Positions 26,701 through 35,909 of a stretch of DNA of 64,000 nucleotides are shown here, one piece after another. The DNA lies in assembly GCF_005877885.1 (NCBI RefSeq), contig NZ_VCHY01000009.1, positions 161,092-225,091 on the forward strand, written 5' to 3'. Below the pieces are notes generated by a model. That model did no database searches. It was not told where the DNA came from and saw only the letters and a program-made list of their open reading frames with translations. The stretch's first letter is position 1. Each line of letters opens with the position of its first letter. This stretch comes from Labilibacter sediminis (GTDB taxonomy: Bacteria; Bacteroidota; Bacteroidia; Bacteroidales; Marinilabiliaceae). The position numbers were made by a program, and so were the translations under genes.

Positions 26701-27487
26701 AGGTCAATCCTCCTTGTTCAGGGTAAAAAGTAATGCTAAAGAACTTTCCGAAATCCTCATCCGGGCTTAATCCAAATTTGCTTAAGTGCTCCTTTTTCAT
26801 ATCCTCTATTTTTGGACTAAAAAGAACCTCAAGTAAATCGGGACTCTCAGATTGAGCAATCAACAAAAGAGTTTTTGCCTCTACCTTGTTTAGTTTTGGA
26901 ATGGAATTTTTATTTCCACTTGAAATATAAACCTTACCTTCTTTATACTGAATAACTGCAAACTGACTGTTGTAATAGGTTTGATATTCAAAAATAATTT
27001 CGTCATCTCCAATTTTAATATCCTCCAGTTTCAGATCATTATAACCATGAAGAATTTCGTTCATCACGCTGTTAGACGAATGGTCTTCAATATCATTGAG
27101 CGAAATGAACCTGTACTTTTCATATAAATAACCTAACGAAGTTCTTAAGGAAGTTCTGCCATTTACATCCTGAGTTTCAGATGTAACGGCATGCTTACCA
27201 CCATCAGCAATAAATAGTAAAGAAGCTACCGTATGTTTACAAATAGATCCCCAAACAGAAGCACAAGTACATTTGGTATTCAACTCTTTTCTATTCAAAT
27301 CGCGCAGCATAACGGTATGTTTACGCGTATCCTGAACCGAAAAATGCCAGGTATCCGAAGCATCATTTGAATAAGTGAGCGCTACATTTCCATCATGGTA
27401 TAAATTTTTACCCTCCTGAAAATCGTCTTCTGATGCTTTTATATTTATATATCGTTCTATGTATTCTATCCTATCCTGGGTTGGCAT
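23765..27487 (-). CDS. SWIM zinc-finger SNF2-family ATPase
   Basis: 1240 residues from ATG at 27487; an in-frame start at 27559 is unlikely because a -7 box lies between (27515-27522). The N-terminus holds a SWIM zinc finger (C73-x-C75 ... C83-x-H85). The long middle is unassigned. The C-terminal third is a complete SNF2 motor: QKEGLNWLNF, Walker A ADDMGLGKT, DESQ box in VILDESQAIKN, ALSGTPIENS, then the helicase C domain with IFSQFVKMLG, LKAGGTGLNL and DRCYRIGQDKKV. It is a DNA-stimulated translocase of the HepA/RapA-like kind; target complex unknown. Confidence 0.93.
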   Translation of the reverse strand: MPTQDRIEYIERYINIKASEDDFQEGKNLYHDGNVALTYSNDASDTWHFSVQDTRKHTVMLRDLNRKELNTKCTCASVWGSICKHTVASLLFIADGGKHAVTSETQDVNGRTSLRTSLGYLYEKYRFISLNDIEDHSSNSVMNEILHGYNDLKLEDIKIGDDEIIFEYQTYYNSQFAVIQYKEGKVYISSGNKNSIPKLNKVEAKTLLLIAQSESPDLLEVLFSPKIEDMKKEHLSKFGLSPDEDFGKFFSITFYPEQGGLTFAPRPDQKGLLPVSSGIEKPFRNFVDELNEDALKLDHIPKKGEERLLAFVLDFDLGDEESNYDNTEFRVSTIVGKPNKNRTLINSHIDQFDELTNTDHISISANAKEIINNIERLYNTNSPKAVFAVKRHLLHLLSKEPLVYVRNEVDYKIKKSDLQKVEISAKPVTAKYETFEDDNFVGLKLQVFIEDEVIQPEDIDPGYRKIHLFNLNNKLYVPSNYNVARHIENWNQELKMVKSHKEHFFNEIVLPLSKNFEIDFTNDGYGIDSIELDFRKKQVYLSELHDFLIITPQVEYHHGVSVVLNHAGNVLVKDDGTITEYKRNLELEDEFIESISALHPYFEEQVEDKVFYLHYDSFTKDMWFYDFFEQMQNMEVEVFGLKDLKNFKYSPYAGKVTTNVTSGQDWFEVDIQVSFGDNKVALKDIRKAVLNQQKYIQLKDGTVGMLPTEWLHKLEKFFRHGEIKDDKLTVSNLRFSIIDELFDDIDDANILTDIAQKRKRLQDFKEISETNVPKEINAELRSYQKEGLNWLNFLDEMGWGGILADDMGLGKTLQILTFLQHVVKENDTPNLIIVPTTLLFNWEREIAKFAPELSAYYHYGVNRTKEVDDFKDYQLVFSTYGILLRDIEMLCQFKFNYVILDESQAIKNPASRRFKAASLINSNNRIALSGTPIENSTFDLYAQMSFVNKGFFGGATAFREGFSNAIDKDGNENIAAELQRLINPFILRRTKERVASELPSKTEDVIYCEMDTEQRRVYDAYRNNFKNQLLGQVEEQGIGKSKLMVLEALTRLRQICDSPVLLNDDNIGTTDSVKIKEIIQHITDKTANHKILIFSQFVKMLGLVKSELIKRNIEFEYLDGQSTPVQRERSVSNFQENDKLRVFLISLKAGGTGLNLTAADYVYILDPWWNPAVENQAIDRCYRIGQDKKVFAYRMICKDTVEEKILNLQNKKKKIAGDIVQTDESIMKTLQADDIRQLFS

Positions 27488-27514
27488 TTGCTCTAACAAT
27501 TTTGAAATAATCCG

Positions 27515-27522
27515 CAAAGATA
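27515..27522 (-). promoter_or_regulatory. -7 promoter element of the SNF2 gene
   Basis: TATCTTTG on the minus strand, an exact TAnnTTTG match, ending 27 bases before the ATG at 27487. No TTG at the usual distance upstream. Confidence 0.55.
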
Positions 27523-27781
27523 ACAAGAGGTTTTCAGGAATAGAAATTATAATCAACAATAAGAGAACCCGATTTTAAACAGACATTAGAAACAAGCCTT
27601 CAATACGCAATATATCAACAGCTTAATAGGAATAAAAAAAAGCTAACGAATAAAAGAAAAACATTGCGCAGCACTTAGTTAGCAATAGTTGAATATTTGA
27701 GGATCTGAATAAAAATACTCTCATAGTCTATTTCAAGGCATATAATCATAAACACTTCTCATTCAGTCACCATTTATTCTA

Positions 27782-29152
27782 CTACTGCTGAGGAATATAC
27801 CAAACATTCCTTTTTACATCTATTCCCCCTCCTAACTCTTCCTGCACTACTCTATCAACGATAAATACACCAACTTTAGCCATGTTTTCAAAAGTATCTA
27901 TTCCGTTATTTGGTAAACCAATTCTTGTTCTGTGAATATTAAATTGATTTGAGAATGTTCTTCCAAAGGCTTTCTCAACCCCCTCCTTACCTATCATAAA
28001 TCCTAGCAAGCCACCCCATGTGGCTGTTGGGTTATCGGAATCCCATCCAGCCAATGTGCCAATCTTGATGGTTTCAACAATATCGCCACTACCATAAAAA
28101 AGACTAATTAAACTGGCAGCATAATTGATACCTGCGGCAAAACAACCATTACAATACCTGTTTTGTGCCGTCATATCATATCCATCTTCCTGTTCAACCT
28201 GATATCTTTGGTACACCTGATCTCGGACTTCTTCCCACGAAACCCCTTGAAGATATTTACTTTTTACAAAATCATACATTTTAGCTGGGTAAGAATTATC
28301 TGGCAGATGCTTACGCGCTTCATCAGCCATCCATTCTATATTTTCTCCTATATTTTTTTTCTCATCTACACTGGATGCTAAAGAGTACATAATTACATAG
28401 AACTCCGAAATCCATTGTGATTCGTAGCGGGCAGTCGTTTGAATAGGCAGTTGCGCCATTTTTAAAGCATAATCAGAACGCGATGGAGCAAATAATCCAA
28501 AGATCTCCGTGGTCAGTTGTGCATCTATCATTTCATATTCCGGGTTATTATCCGGATGACCGGTTTCCGGAGGAACCATACCTTCTTTCATTAAGTCATA
28601 GGCTTTTTGGTTCGAAACCCACAAATAATTTTCTTCCTCTGATTTGATATGCTGTAACCATCCCGCTTTTATCTGTTTTCCGGTTAGAATACTGGTTTGG
28701 TTTGTGTATAACAAGTGCTGATATATGTATTCAATATCTGTATCGTCATCAGATCCCCATATCTCACCTTCTCCTCGAAAAACAAAATCAATAGTCGGTG
28801 ATAAATCGCTTGGCACTCCTTGACCCCAGATACTAGGCAGGTCGGTTTTCCCCCAATCTTCACGGGTGTAAAAATCTCCTGTTTTGAGATCTCCTATATT
28901 ACCAATTTTATCCATCTCAGTTACCAGCCCGGTCCAGTTGGCAATACATTGTCCCAACCAGAAACCATAAAGTTTATCAGCATAAGCCTCTCGCGAGATT
29001 TTGATATCAGTTGGCTTTGGAGAATAACTTTTATATACTAATCCCGGATTCAACACTGTTGTTTTACCTGGAGAAGGGTTACATGAAAGCACAAATACGC
29101 TAAGAATCGTAAATATTAGGAATTGATAAATTGGATAATTCTTCATGTACAA
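27782..29152 (-). CDS. ADP-ribosylglycohydrolase-fold lipoprotein
   Basis: 456 residues. Lipoprotein signal ending at FVLSC. The ADP-ribosylglycohydrolase (DraG/ARH) fold is shown by YGFWLGQCIANW, the first metal motif in WGSDDDTDIEY (about residue 138) and the second in LAGWDSDNPTATWGGLLG (about 367), so the two-Mg site is kept. Classical family members act on ADP-ribosyl groups in the cytoplasm, but a secreted, membrane-anchored copy at the end of a glycan locus suggests a different N- or O-glycosidic substrate. It starts 6 bases after the EEP-fold gene and is the last gene of the locus. Confidence 0.85.
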   Translation of the reverse strand: MYMKNYPIYQFLIFTILSVFVLSCNPSPGKTTVLNPGLVYKSYSPKPTDIKISREAYADKLYGFWLGQCIANWTGLVTEMDKIGNIGDLKTGDFYTREDWGKTDLPSIWGQGVPSDLSPTIDFVFRGEGEIWGSDDDTDIEYIYQHLLYTNQTSILTGKQIKAGWLQHIKSEEENYLWVSNQKAYDLMKEGMVPPETGHPDNNPEYEMIDAQLTTEIFGLFAPSRSDYALKMAQLPIQTTARYESQWISEFYVIMYSLASSVDEKKNIGENIEWMADEARKHLPDNSYPAKMYDFVKSKYLQGVSWEEVRDQVYQRYQVEQEDGYDMTAQNRYCNGCFAAGINYAASLISLFYGSGDIVETIKIGTLAGWDSDNPTATWGGLLGFMIGKEGVEKAFGRTFSNQFNIHRTRIGLPNNGIDTFENMAKVGVFIVDRVVQEELGGGIDVKRNVWYIPQQ

Positions 29153-29158
29153 ATAATT

Positions 29159-29995
29159 TTAAAAATTAATGGTTATAACAACCGGTTGATGATCTGATAT
29201 ATGCCGATCATTCTCTCTTCTTTTATCAATATGAGCATAAGACTTAACAGTGAGTTTCTTCACAAAAAAATAATCTATTCTTCGTTGTATAGGTTCATTT
29301 TTAAAACCATTAAATGTTCCTACTGGTCCGTCACAGATATTTTGGCTTATATACTTAGCATCATCCAGGTTTTGACTTAGGATTTGTATGGAGGTCTCAT
29401 TCTCTTCGGCATTAAAATCGCCCATAAGAATTAATGGAAGCTTATCGGTATTTGTTTCATTGATAAATTTAAGAATTAAACGAGCAGATTCCTCTCTGGC
29501 CTTCGCTCCCTGATGATCGAAATGTGTATTGAGCACCCATATTTTTTCATGAGACTGCAGGTGTTCAAATAATCCATAAGTACAAATTCTGGGATAAGCT
29601 GCTTCCCAACCAATAGAAACAGAATCAGGATTTTCTGATAACCAAAAGGTATTTTGCTGCAAGACTTTAAATTGTGTTGCATCATAAAAGATCGTGCAAA
29701 ACTCACCTGCGTTTTCTCCATCATCACGACCCACTCCGATAGTTTTATAATTCACCAAAACGCTGTCAATATAGGCTATCTGATTTAACAGTGCTTCCTG
29801 AATCCCAATGATATTTGGAGATGAAGATGTTAGAAGATCCACCATATCATTTTTCCGATTATCCCAGATATCAGGTCCATCTTTCTGATAATCATTTTTA
29901 ATATTATAAGTCATTACCTTTATATGTGGAACGCCTGATTCGCAGGCACAAAAGCACAATACCAGGCCAATTAGTAGAAAATATTTTAATTTCAT
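29159..29995 (-). CDS. Endonuclease/exonuclease/phosphatase-fold lipoprotein
   Basis: 278 residues; lipoprotein signal ending at CFCAC. EEP motifs in order: KVMTYNIKND, IIGIQEAL (metal-binding Glu), LNTHFDHQG, LILMGDFNAEENE, RRIDYFFV and HISDHQPV at the end. The fold covers nucleases, sphingomyelinases and inositol phosphatases; secreted copies are common in Bacteroidota glycan loci, where their substrate is not established. Gap to the next gene is 6 bases. Confidence 0.9.
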   Translation of the reverse strand: MKLKYFLLIGLVLCFCACESGVPHIKVMTYNIKNDYQKDGPDIWDNRKNDMVDLLTSSSPNIIGIQEALLNQIAYIDSVLVNYKTIGVGRDDGENAGEFCTIFYDATQFKVLQQNTFWLSENPDSVSIGWEAAYPRICTYGLFEHLQSHEKIWVLNTHFDHQGAKAREESARLILKFINETNTDKLPLILMGDFNAEENETSIQILSQNLDDAKYISQNICDGPVGTFNGFKNEPIQRRIDYFFVKKLTVKSYAHIDKRRENDRHISDHQPVVITINF

Positions 29996-30051
29996 TTTTC
30001 AAATTTTAAATCACAATATGATGATGCATTACACTTAAAGCAAACTTTAAC

Positions 30052-31236
30052 CTATTTTATTTTTATCCATGTTAGATAATGCCATATCGCCTCAAATGGC
30101 CCATGCTTAAACCTCTTCCCCCACCAATTACAGAACAATCCCAATAAAACAGTCAGCACAAGGCCAATCAGGACGGCATAAGTTGAGCCGGTGTATTGGT
30201 ATAATCCAAGTCCGAACCCGTAATAGATGAATCCTCCAAGAACTGATTGAATAATGTAATTGGATAAACTCATCTTACCAAAAGCTGAAAAATAATTCAG
30301 TATTTTTCGTAAACCTGTTAAATAGAATAACAAATAAAAACCCGCTATTAAAAATACCATAAAGGCAGCGTTTGACCAGGTAGATATCATTATACGCAAT
30401 GGTCGCAGGATAGCCTTGCTGTCTACCCACTGACCCAAATTAAGTTTTACAATAAATAAAGGAATAAATGCAATTGCCGCTATTACCAAAGCCCTTTTCC
30501 AGAAATACTTGCTTTGATTTGACTCATTAAAAAGATGTTTTCGTCCTGTCAGCAAGCCAAAAAGAAAGTAGGAAAGAATCAAAAAGAAACGGCCATTTTC
30601 TTTATTCCATAAAAGCACTGCCGTTTTTCCGTTTGTTAGATTACCCCATGCTGTTTCCAGAAAAGAATCGCCCGTTATATACTCGCTCATCTTTCCAAAA
30701 TAAGTCCACGATTCGGGATTGCTCATGATCATATCCGAATCTATAATCCCTTGAATTAAATGGCATATCTCCACGGGTAACAATAGTAATATACTTGCAG
30801 TAAACAGCATCACCCTATTTCCCATGTATCGAAATGGAATTAAGAATAATCCCAATACAGCATAAATAGTTAGGATATCTCCCTGAAAGAAAACCGAATT
30901 CAATATTCCAAAACCAAATAAAAGAAACATCCTCCATGCAAATCTACCATTGAACGATTTTCCTTTTTTAGTCTGATTATTAGATTGGATAAAAAAAGTT
31001 AAACCAAACAAAACTGCGAACATACCATAAGATTTTCCTGAAAATAGAAAAAACAAGGATTCCCAGATCATCTTATCTACCACAGTCATCCACGAGGGCA
31101 AATTCTGAGGGACATGATACACATCGAAATGTTCTATATTATGCAATAACATGATAGAAACAATAGCAAATCCACGAAGGGCATCTACTACATGTAATCG
31201 TTTGGTATCGGGTGGTAATGATCCTTCTTTAATCAT
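30052..31236 (-). CDS. DUF418 multi-pass membrane protein
   Basis: 394 residues. Opens with HVVDALRGFAIVSIMLLHN, the DUF1624/DUF418 signature, followed by about eight to ten hydrophobic helices and a C-terminal GLFCNWWGKRFKHGPFEAIWHYLTW region typical of DUF418 (the last part read here in two pieces). The fold is related to acyltransferase-3/heparan N-acetyltransferase-like inner-membrane proteins. It lies between the GH31 gene (129-base gap) and the EEP gene (56 bases) on the same strand. Role in the locus unknown. Confidence 0.88.
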   Translation of the reverse strand: MIKEGSLPPDTKRLHVVDALRGFAIVSIMLLHNIEHFDVYHVPQNLPSWMTVVDKMIWESLFFLFSGKSYGMFAVLFGLTFFIQSNNQTKKGKSFNGRFAWRMFLLFGFGILNSVFFQGDILTIYAVLGLFLIPFRYMGNRVMLFTASILLLLPVEICHLIQGIIDSDMIMSNPESWTYFGKMSEYITGDSFLETAWGNLTNGKTAVLLWNKENGRFFLILSYFLFGLLTGRKHLFNESNQSKYFWKRALVIAAIAFIPLFIVKLNLGQWVDSKAILRPLRIMISTWSNAAFMVFLIAGFYLLFYLTGLRKILNYFSAFGKMSLSNYIIQSVLGGFIYYGFGLGLYQYTGSTYAVLIGLVLTVLLGLFCNWWGKRFKHGPFEAIWHYLTWIKIK

Positions 31237-31365
31237 ATTTTTATGTATTTATAATTCAAATGTTTGTGTTCTAATAATGATAGAAAGGAGAGCGTTACCT
31301 ACTCTCCCCTCTATACTTTGGAAAACAAATAATTATTAATTTTTCAAACAGGTTATCTTACGCTA

Positions 31366-33666
31366 CTATTCTATAATGACTGTAATTTTATTTTTTGCAC
31401 CAAACACCTCTGTATCAATAGTCAGAGTGGTATTGGTTATCTGCCAGTCTTCTTTTCCAAGCATCTGCCCATTTAGGCTTACCTTTTGTGGTTGCACGTG
31501 GAGGTGCTTCAGAATTAAGCTGTACGATCTTTTCTTAATTCCATGGAGATACTCTCCTTCGCATGGGTGAATCGTAATTTTCGTTGTTGATTCAGTGTCA
31601 TATTCATAATCTATGATAGTCTGCTGGTAGGCTCCACTCTTATATAGCAAGCTCTTTCCGTCATCTTCATACAGTGTGAACGAAGTTTTCATACTCTCTG
31701 TAGGCTGATAAAATTCAATATTTAAATGATCCAAGGGATACTGGTCTGAATACTCCATATACTCCATCATTGGAATAATTGCACCTTCTTTAATGAATAA
31801 AGGCATCTCATCAATCGTTTTGGATACCAATGTTTCAACAGGCCCCTGAATAGACTCTCCTGAGTAATAATCATACCATGTTCCTTCCGGAATCCATACA
31901 TTTGACACTCCGTTTCCATTAACACCCTTATTATCCGGTGCAGCTTCCATGATGGGTGCCACCAATACTGATGGACCATACATATATTGTGAATTGGCAT
32001 ATTTATAGGCATTTGCATATTCCGGATAATCCATATACATGCCATAGCATATCAGTAAACCTTCATCATGAGCAACACGGCTCAGACTATAAGTATACGG
32101 CATCAAAGCATATTTCAGCTGCAATATTTTTCGGGTGACATCAAGCACTTGTTCTCCCCACTGCCAAGGTTGACGACAATGCACTTGTCGCCGGTCCCAT
32201 TCCTCACCGCCTGTAGCATGTAAACGACAGAACGGTGACATAGCTCCGGCCTGCACCCAGCGGGCAAACATTTCTTTATAATCAATATCACCCAGACATT
32301 CCATGTGACCGCCAATATCATGCGACCAATAGATGCCATTGTTGGCTCCCATAACAGTTAATTCTGTATTGTATCGCAGACTTTCCCATGATATATAACT
32401 GTCGGCAGAGAAACCAATAGGAAAACGATGATGATCAAAACTACCTGCAACCTGCCTCGTTAAAACAATAGCTCTTTGATTGTTATGCGCTTCGGTCAAC
32501 TTATAATAATTCTCCAGGTTTTGAACAGATGGCGTTCCATCCACCCAATGAAAATCCAACCCTAAATCCATAATAGGAGATAAAAAAGTCTCGAAGAAAG
32601 GTTTGATATGATCAGGATTTCCTTCACCATAAAACAAAGCATTCTTTATAAACTCCCAACCCGATTCTTCGTATTGCTTAATTGTTGCCTGCAACAAGGA
32701 ATCGTAATCCAAGTCTGCCATTTCACAAAACAGCTTAGACCGCTCATCATCCCTAATCACTGCACCCGGATGATGATTAAAGCCTACATGAATTCCATTT
32801 TCATGCGTCCATTCAAAAAAACCTTTCATATCAGGAAACTTCTCCTTGTCAAATCTTGTTCCGAACCAGCCATCCTTATGCCAGTTCATATCCGGTACAA
32901 TCACGTCTATTGGTATCTGTTCCTTTCGAAATCGTTTTACGATACTTTTATAGTCATCAGCAGTAAGCGGTTGATAACGGCTAAACCAAGTGCCCAGAGT
33001 CCATTTGGGTAACAAGGGAACCTTACCATTCAGGTTTGTAAAATCCTTTAAGGCCCCTTTATAATCGGCTCCGTAACAAAATATAAAAAGCTCATCTGCT
33101 TCACTACCTTTATCTCCATGAACAAGTGTACCATCCACCGATTTTAATACCGTAAAGCCCCTCTGACTCAACAAACCTTTTGGTATTTCCAATGGTGCTG
33201 CGGGAGAGTTATAATCGTATTCACTATATTCCAAACGACCATCACAGCGATCCACCGATTTAATAACTCCTCCCAGGTTTAGCTTATCGGGTTGATTAAC
33301 CTTACTGGTCAGCTCACCTGCTACTCCCTTAAAGCTTATTTGAATTCGGTCATAAACCGCCCCTTCTCCTTTATAATAAGCAAGTTGGCATTTATCAGTA
33401 CTTATATTTAAGTGCGAACCGGAAGATGCTACCTTAAAATCCTGATATTTGTCTTCGTAATTATAATTGCCTTTAGCTATTCCCTTTTCCCGAACAGAAA
33501 TTAATCCTGATGAGTGTACTGTAAAAACATGCTGATCATACTCAATTTCATTATGATCTACACTGTAAGTGCGACATCCTAACAATATTAATAATAGAGG
33601 AATCATTGAGAAGATCCCTCTCATTCTAAATCCTTTAATAAACTGATTTATTATACCCTTTAACAT
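31366..33666 (-). CDS. Glycoside hydrolase family 31 lipoprotein
   Basis: 766 residues from ATG at 33666, two bases past the end of the preceding GH3 gene; a later ATG at 33624 would leave a tighter lipoprotein signal (ending LILLGC). A GH31 N-terminal beta domain precedes the TIM barrel, which opens at KWTLGTWFSRYQPLTADDY. The nucleophile is D376 in DFHWVDGTP and the acid/base D422 in IGFSADSYISWESLRY, with IYWSHDIGGH further on. The loops differ from standard GH31 (WxDxxE and WsGD). Possible activities are alpha-xylosidase or alpha-glucosidase; in this gene set alpha-xylosidase on xyloglucan fragments is the natural guess. Confidence 0.88.
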   Translation of the reverse strand: MLKGIINQFIKGFRMRGIFSMIPLLLILLGCRTYSVDHNEIEYDQHVFTVHSSGLISVREKGIAKGNYNYEDKYQDFKVASSGSHLNISTDKCQLAYYKGEGAVYDRIQISFKGVAGELTSKVNQPDKLNLGGVIKSVDRCDGRLEYSEYDYNSPAAPLEIPKGLLSQRGFTVLKSVDGTLVHGDKGSEADELFIFCYGADYKGALKDFTNLNGKVPLLPKWTLGTWFSRYQPLTADDYKSIVKRFRKEQIPIDVIVPDMNWHKDGWFGTRFDKEKFPDMKGFFEWTHENGIHVGFNHHPGAVIRDDERSKLFCEMADLDYDSLLQATIKQYEESGWEFIKNALFYGEGNPDHIKPFFETFLSPIMDLGLDFHWVDGTPSVQNLENYYKLTEAHNNQRAIVLTRQVAGSFDHHRFPIGFSADSYISWESLRYNTELTVMGANNGIYWSHDIGGHMECLGDIDYKEMFARWVQAGAMSPFCRLHATGGEEWDRRQVHCRQPWQWGEQVLDVTRKILQLKYALMPYTYSLSRVAHDEGLLICYGMYMDYPEYANAYKYANSQYMYGPSVLVAPIMEAAPDNKGVNGNGVSNVWIPEGTWYDYYSGESIQGPVETLVSKTIDEMPLFIKEGAIIPMMEYMEYSDQYPLDHLNIEFYQPTESMKTSFTLYEDDGKSLLYKSGAYQQTIIDYEYDTESTTKITIHPCEGEYLHGIKKRSYSLILKHLHVQPQKVSLNGQMLGKEDWQITNTTLTIDTEVFGAKNKITVIIE

Positions 33667-33667
33667 A

Positions 33668-35851
33668 TTACTGCACAATAATTTTCACTGTCTTTTTTAT
33701 ATCGTTAGCGGCTGTTCCAATTAGTAAATGATACTCGCCACTCTCTAGATTCCAATCCTTATTCTTTTCATCATAAAAAGCGAAAGAATTTACATCAATA
33801 CTAAGCTCCACTTTTTGTGTTTCTCCAGCGTTAAGTTTCACTTTCTTAAAAGCTTTAAGTTCTTTTTCAGGACGCATTACTGAAGATTTTTCGTCGTGTA
33901 TATATACCTGAATCACTTCTGATCCATCAACTTTACCTGTATTGCTAATACTAACAGATAATTGAATTGTAGCTCCTTTTTTATAGGTATTTTTTGAAAC
34001 AGAAGCGTCATTAATATTAAAAGTGGTATAACTTAATCCATGCCCAAAAGCATATAGCGGCTTAATTTTCTTGGTATCATGCCAACGGTAACCTACTAAA
34101 ATATCTTCCTTATAAACCTGGTCAACTCCATCTCCAGGATAAGATAATTCATCAAATGCATGTGCGCCATTATCCTCTAACTTTACGGGGAAAGAGAAAG
34201 GTAGTTTACCGGAAGGGTTCACATCACCTGAAAGCACGTCAGCTAAAGCATGCCCCGTTTCACTACCTAAATACCAGGCCTGAACAATAGACTTTACCTT
34301 AGACTGCCACGGCATGGCTACAGCATTACCACTGACTAAAACAACAACTACGTTTTTGTTTACTGAGCAAATATCCTCTAGCAACTCATCTTGTCCAAAC
34401 GGCAGGTGCAAGCCTTTACGGTCACCATTTTCACAATCTTGTTCGTGACTTTTGTTTAATCCGCCAACAAATAATACAATATCAGCCTTTTTAGCAACTT
34501 CGATAGCTGCCTTCTTCAGCGAGTCTGCATCCAAAGAAGATGGGATCACTTGACCATATTGGGAAGGACCTGAAGCATACCCCATAGCATAAACCACATT
34601 AGCCTTGGCAAAGCGTTTTTTAATACCTTGCAGAGGAGAAATTTCATGAACTGTTTTTAACTCTGAAGAACCTCCTCCTACTGTCATCATGCGGGTTGCA
34701 TTCTCACCAATCAGTGCAATGGTTTGTGTAGTTTCGGGGTTTAACGGAAAGAAATCATTGCTGTTTTTTAATAGAACGATTCCTTCCTGAGCCACCTCTC
34801 TGGCCACATCAAAATGAGCCTGGCTGGCTTTACTACCAAAAGGACGATTCCTATCCATATTTGTCCGGAACATCAATCGTAGAATTCTGCGTACTTTATC
34901 GTCTACCACGCTTTCGTCTATTTCGCCGCTCTTTAATAGTTCAAGAAATGGTTTGGCCAGAAAATAATGATCATAAGCATTGTCAGTGGATGTTGTTAGA
35001 CCATCTGTACCGGTACCCATTTCAATATCCAAACCATTTAAAGCCGCTTCTTTGGTATCGTGAGCACTTCCCCAATCTGTAACAAGGACTCCGTCAAAGC
35101 CCCAGTCTCCTTTAAGGATTTGATTTACCAGAATCTCGTGATGGCTGGTGTGCTGACCGTTATATTTGTTATAGGCTCCCATTACTGACCATACTCCACC
35201 TTCTTGTACTGCTGCTTTATAGGCGGGTAAATAAATTTCGTTTAAAGCACGGTCACTCACTTTTACATTGATATGACCTCGCCATATTTCCTGATTATTT
35301 AAAGCAAAGTGTTTCACACAAGCAGCAACACCATTGGTTTGCACTCCTTTTATATAAGGAACCGACATAACAGAAGCTAAATAAGGATCTTCTCCCATGT
35401 ACTCGAAGTTACGACCATTCAAAGGTGTTCGGTATATGTTCACCCCAGGTCCAAGCAGGATATCCTTTTTACGGTAGCGCGCTTCTTCGCCCACGGCAAC
35501 ACCATATTTATACGCCAGATCAGGATTAAAGGTCGACGCTAATGCTGTTAACGCCGGAAATGCAGTACATGAATCGTTGGTCCAACCAGCATGACTCCAA
35601 CTATCCCATGCAATCTCAGCTCGCACTCCATGAGGACCGTCCGACATCCATATTTCAGGAATTCCAAGACGCTCTACGCCTGGCGAACTAAACTTTGACT
35701 GTGCATGACACATCTTAACTTTTTCTTCCAGCGTCAGCTGTTCTAAAATTGATTCAATTTGTTCTTCTATTGACTGATCAACATTTTGTGCAACCATATG
35801 CGTACATGCACAAAACATAAGTACCAATCCACCAATAATTAATCTCTTCAT
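33668..35851 (-). CDS. Glycoside hydrolase family 3, beta-glucosidase-like
   Basis: 727 residues with an export signal (MKRLIIGGLVLMFCACTHM), possibly a lipoprotein. Domain order: (beta/alpha)8 barrel with MSDGPHGVRAEIAWDSW, KHFALNNQE and the nucleophile D259 in GVLVTDWGSAHD; the (alpha/beta)6 sandwich with VVVLVSGNAVAMPW; and a C-terminal fibronectin III-like domain (GSEVIQVYIHDE onward). GH3 enzymes release terminal beta-glucosyl residues. It lies 58 bases after the other GH3 and 1-2 bases before the GH31 gene. Confidence 0.93.
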   Translation of the reverse strand: MKRLIIGGLVLMFCACTHMVAQNVDQSIEEQIESILEQLTLEEKVKMCHAQSKFSSPGVERLGIPEIWMSDGPHGVRAEIAWDSWSHAGWTNDSCTAFPALTALASTFNPDLAYKYGVAVGEEARYRKKDILLGPGVNIYRTPLNGRNFEYMGEDPYLASVMSVPYIKGVQTNGVAACVKHFALNNQEIWRGHINVKVSDRALNEIYLPAYKAAVQEGGVWSVMGAYNKYNGQHTSHHEILVNQILKGDWGFDGVLVTDWGSAHDTKEAALNGLDIEMGTGTDGLTTSTDNAYDHYFLAKPFLELLKSGEIDESVVDDKVRRILRLMFRTNMDRNRPFGSKASQAHFDVAREVAQEGIVLLKNSNDFFPLNPETTQTIALIGENATRMMTVGGGSSELKTVHEISPLQGIKKRFAKANVVYAMGYASGPSQYGQVIPSSLDADSLKKAAIEVAKKADIVLFVGGLNKSHEQDCENGDRKGLHLPFGQDELLEDICSVNKNVVVVLVSGNAVAMPWQSKVKSIVQAWYLGSETGHALADVLSGDVNPSGKLPFSFPVKLEDNGAHAFDELSYPGDGVDQVYKEDILVGYRWHDTKKIKPLYAFGHGLSYTTFNINDASVSKNTYKKGATIQLSVSISNTGKVDGSEVIQVYIHDEKSSVMRPEKELKAFKKVKLNAGETQKVELSIDVNSFAFYDEKNKDWNLESGEYHLLIGTAANDIKKTVKIIVQ

Positions 35852-35909
35852 ACCTATTTATATTTAATTGCTTGTGTTAAATATTTCAATCTTCAATTTA
35901 GGCAATAAA

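Noticed and set aside
31286..31312. GGAGAG/CTCTCC hairpin between GH31 and DUF418 genes
   Set aside because: Six-base stem and short T tail; too weak to call a terminator or attenuator.
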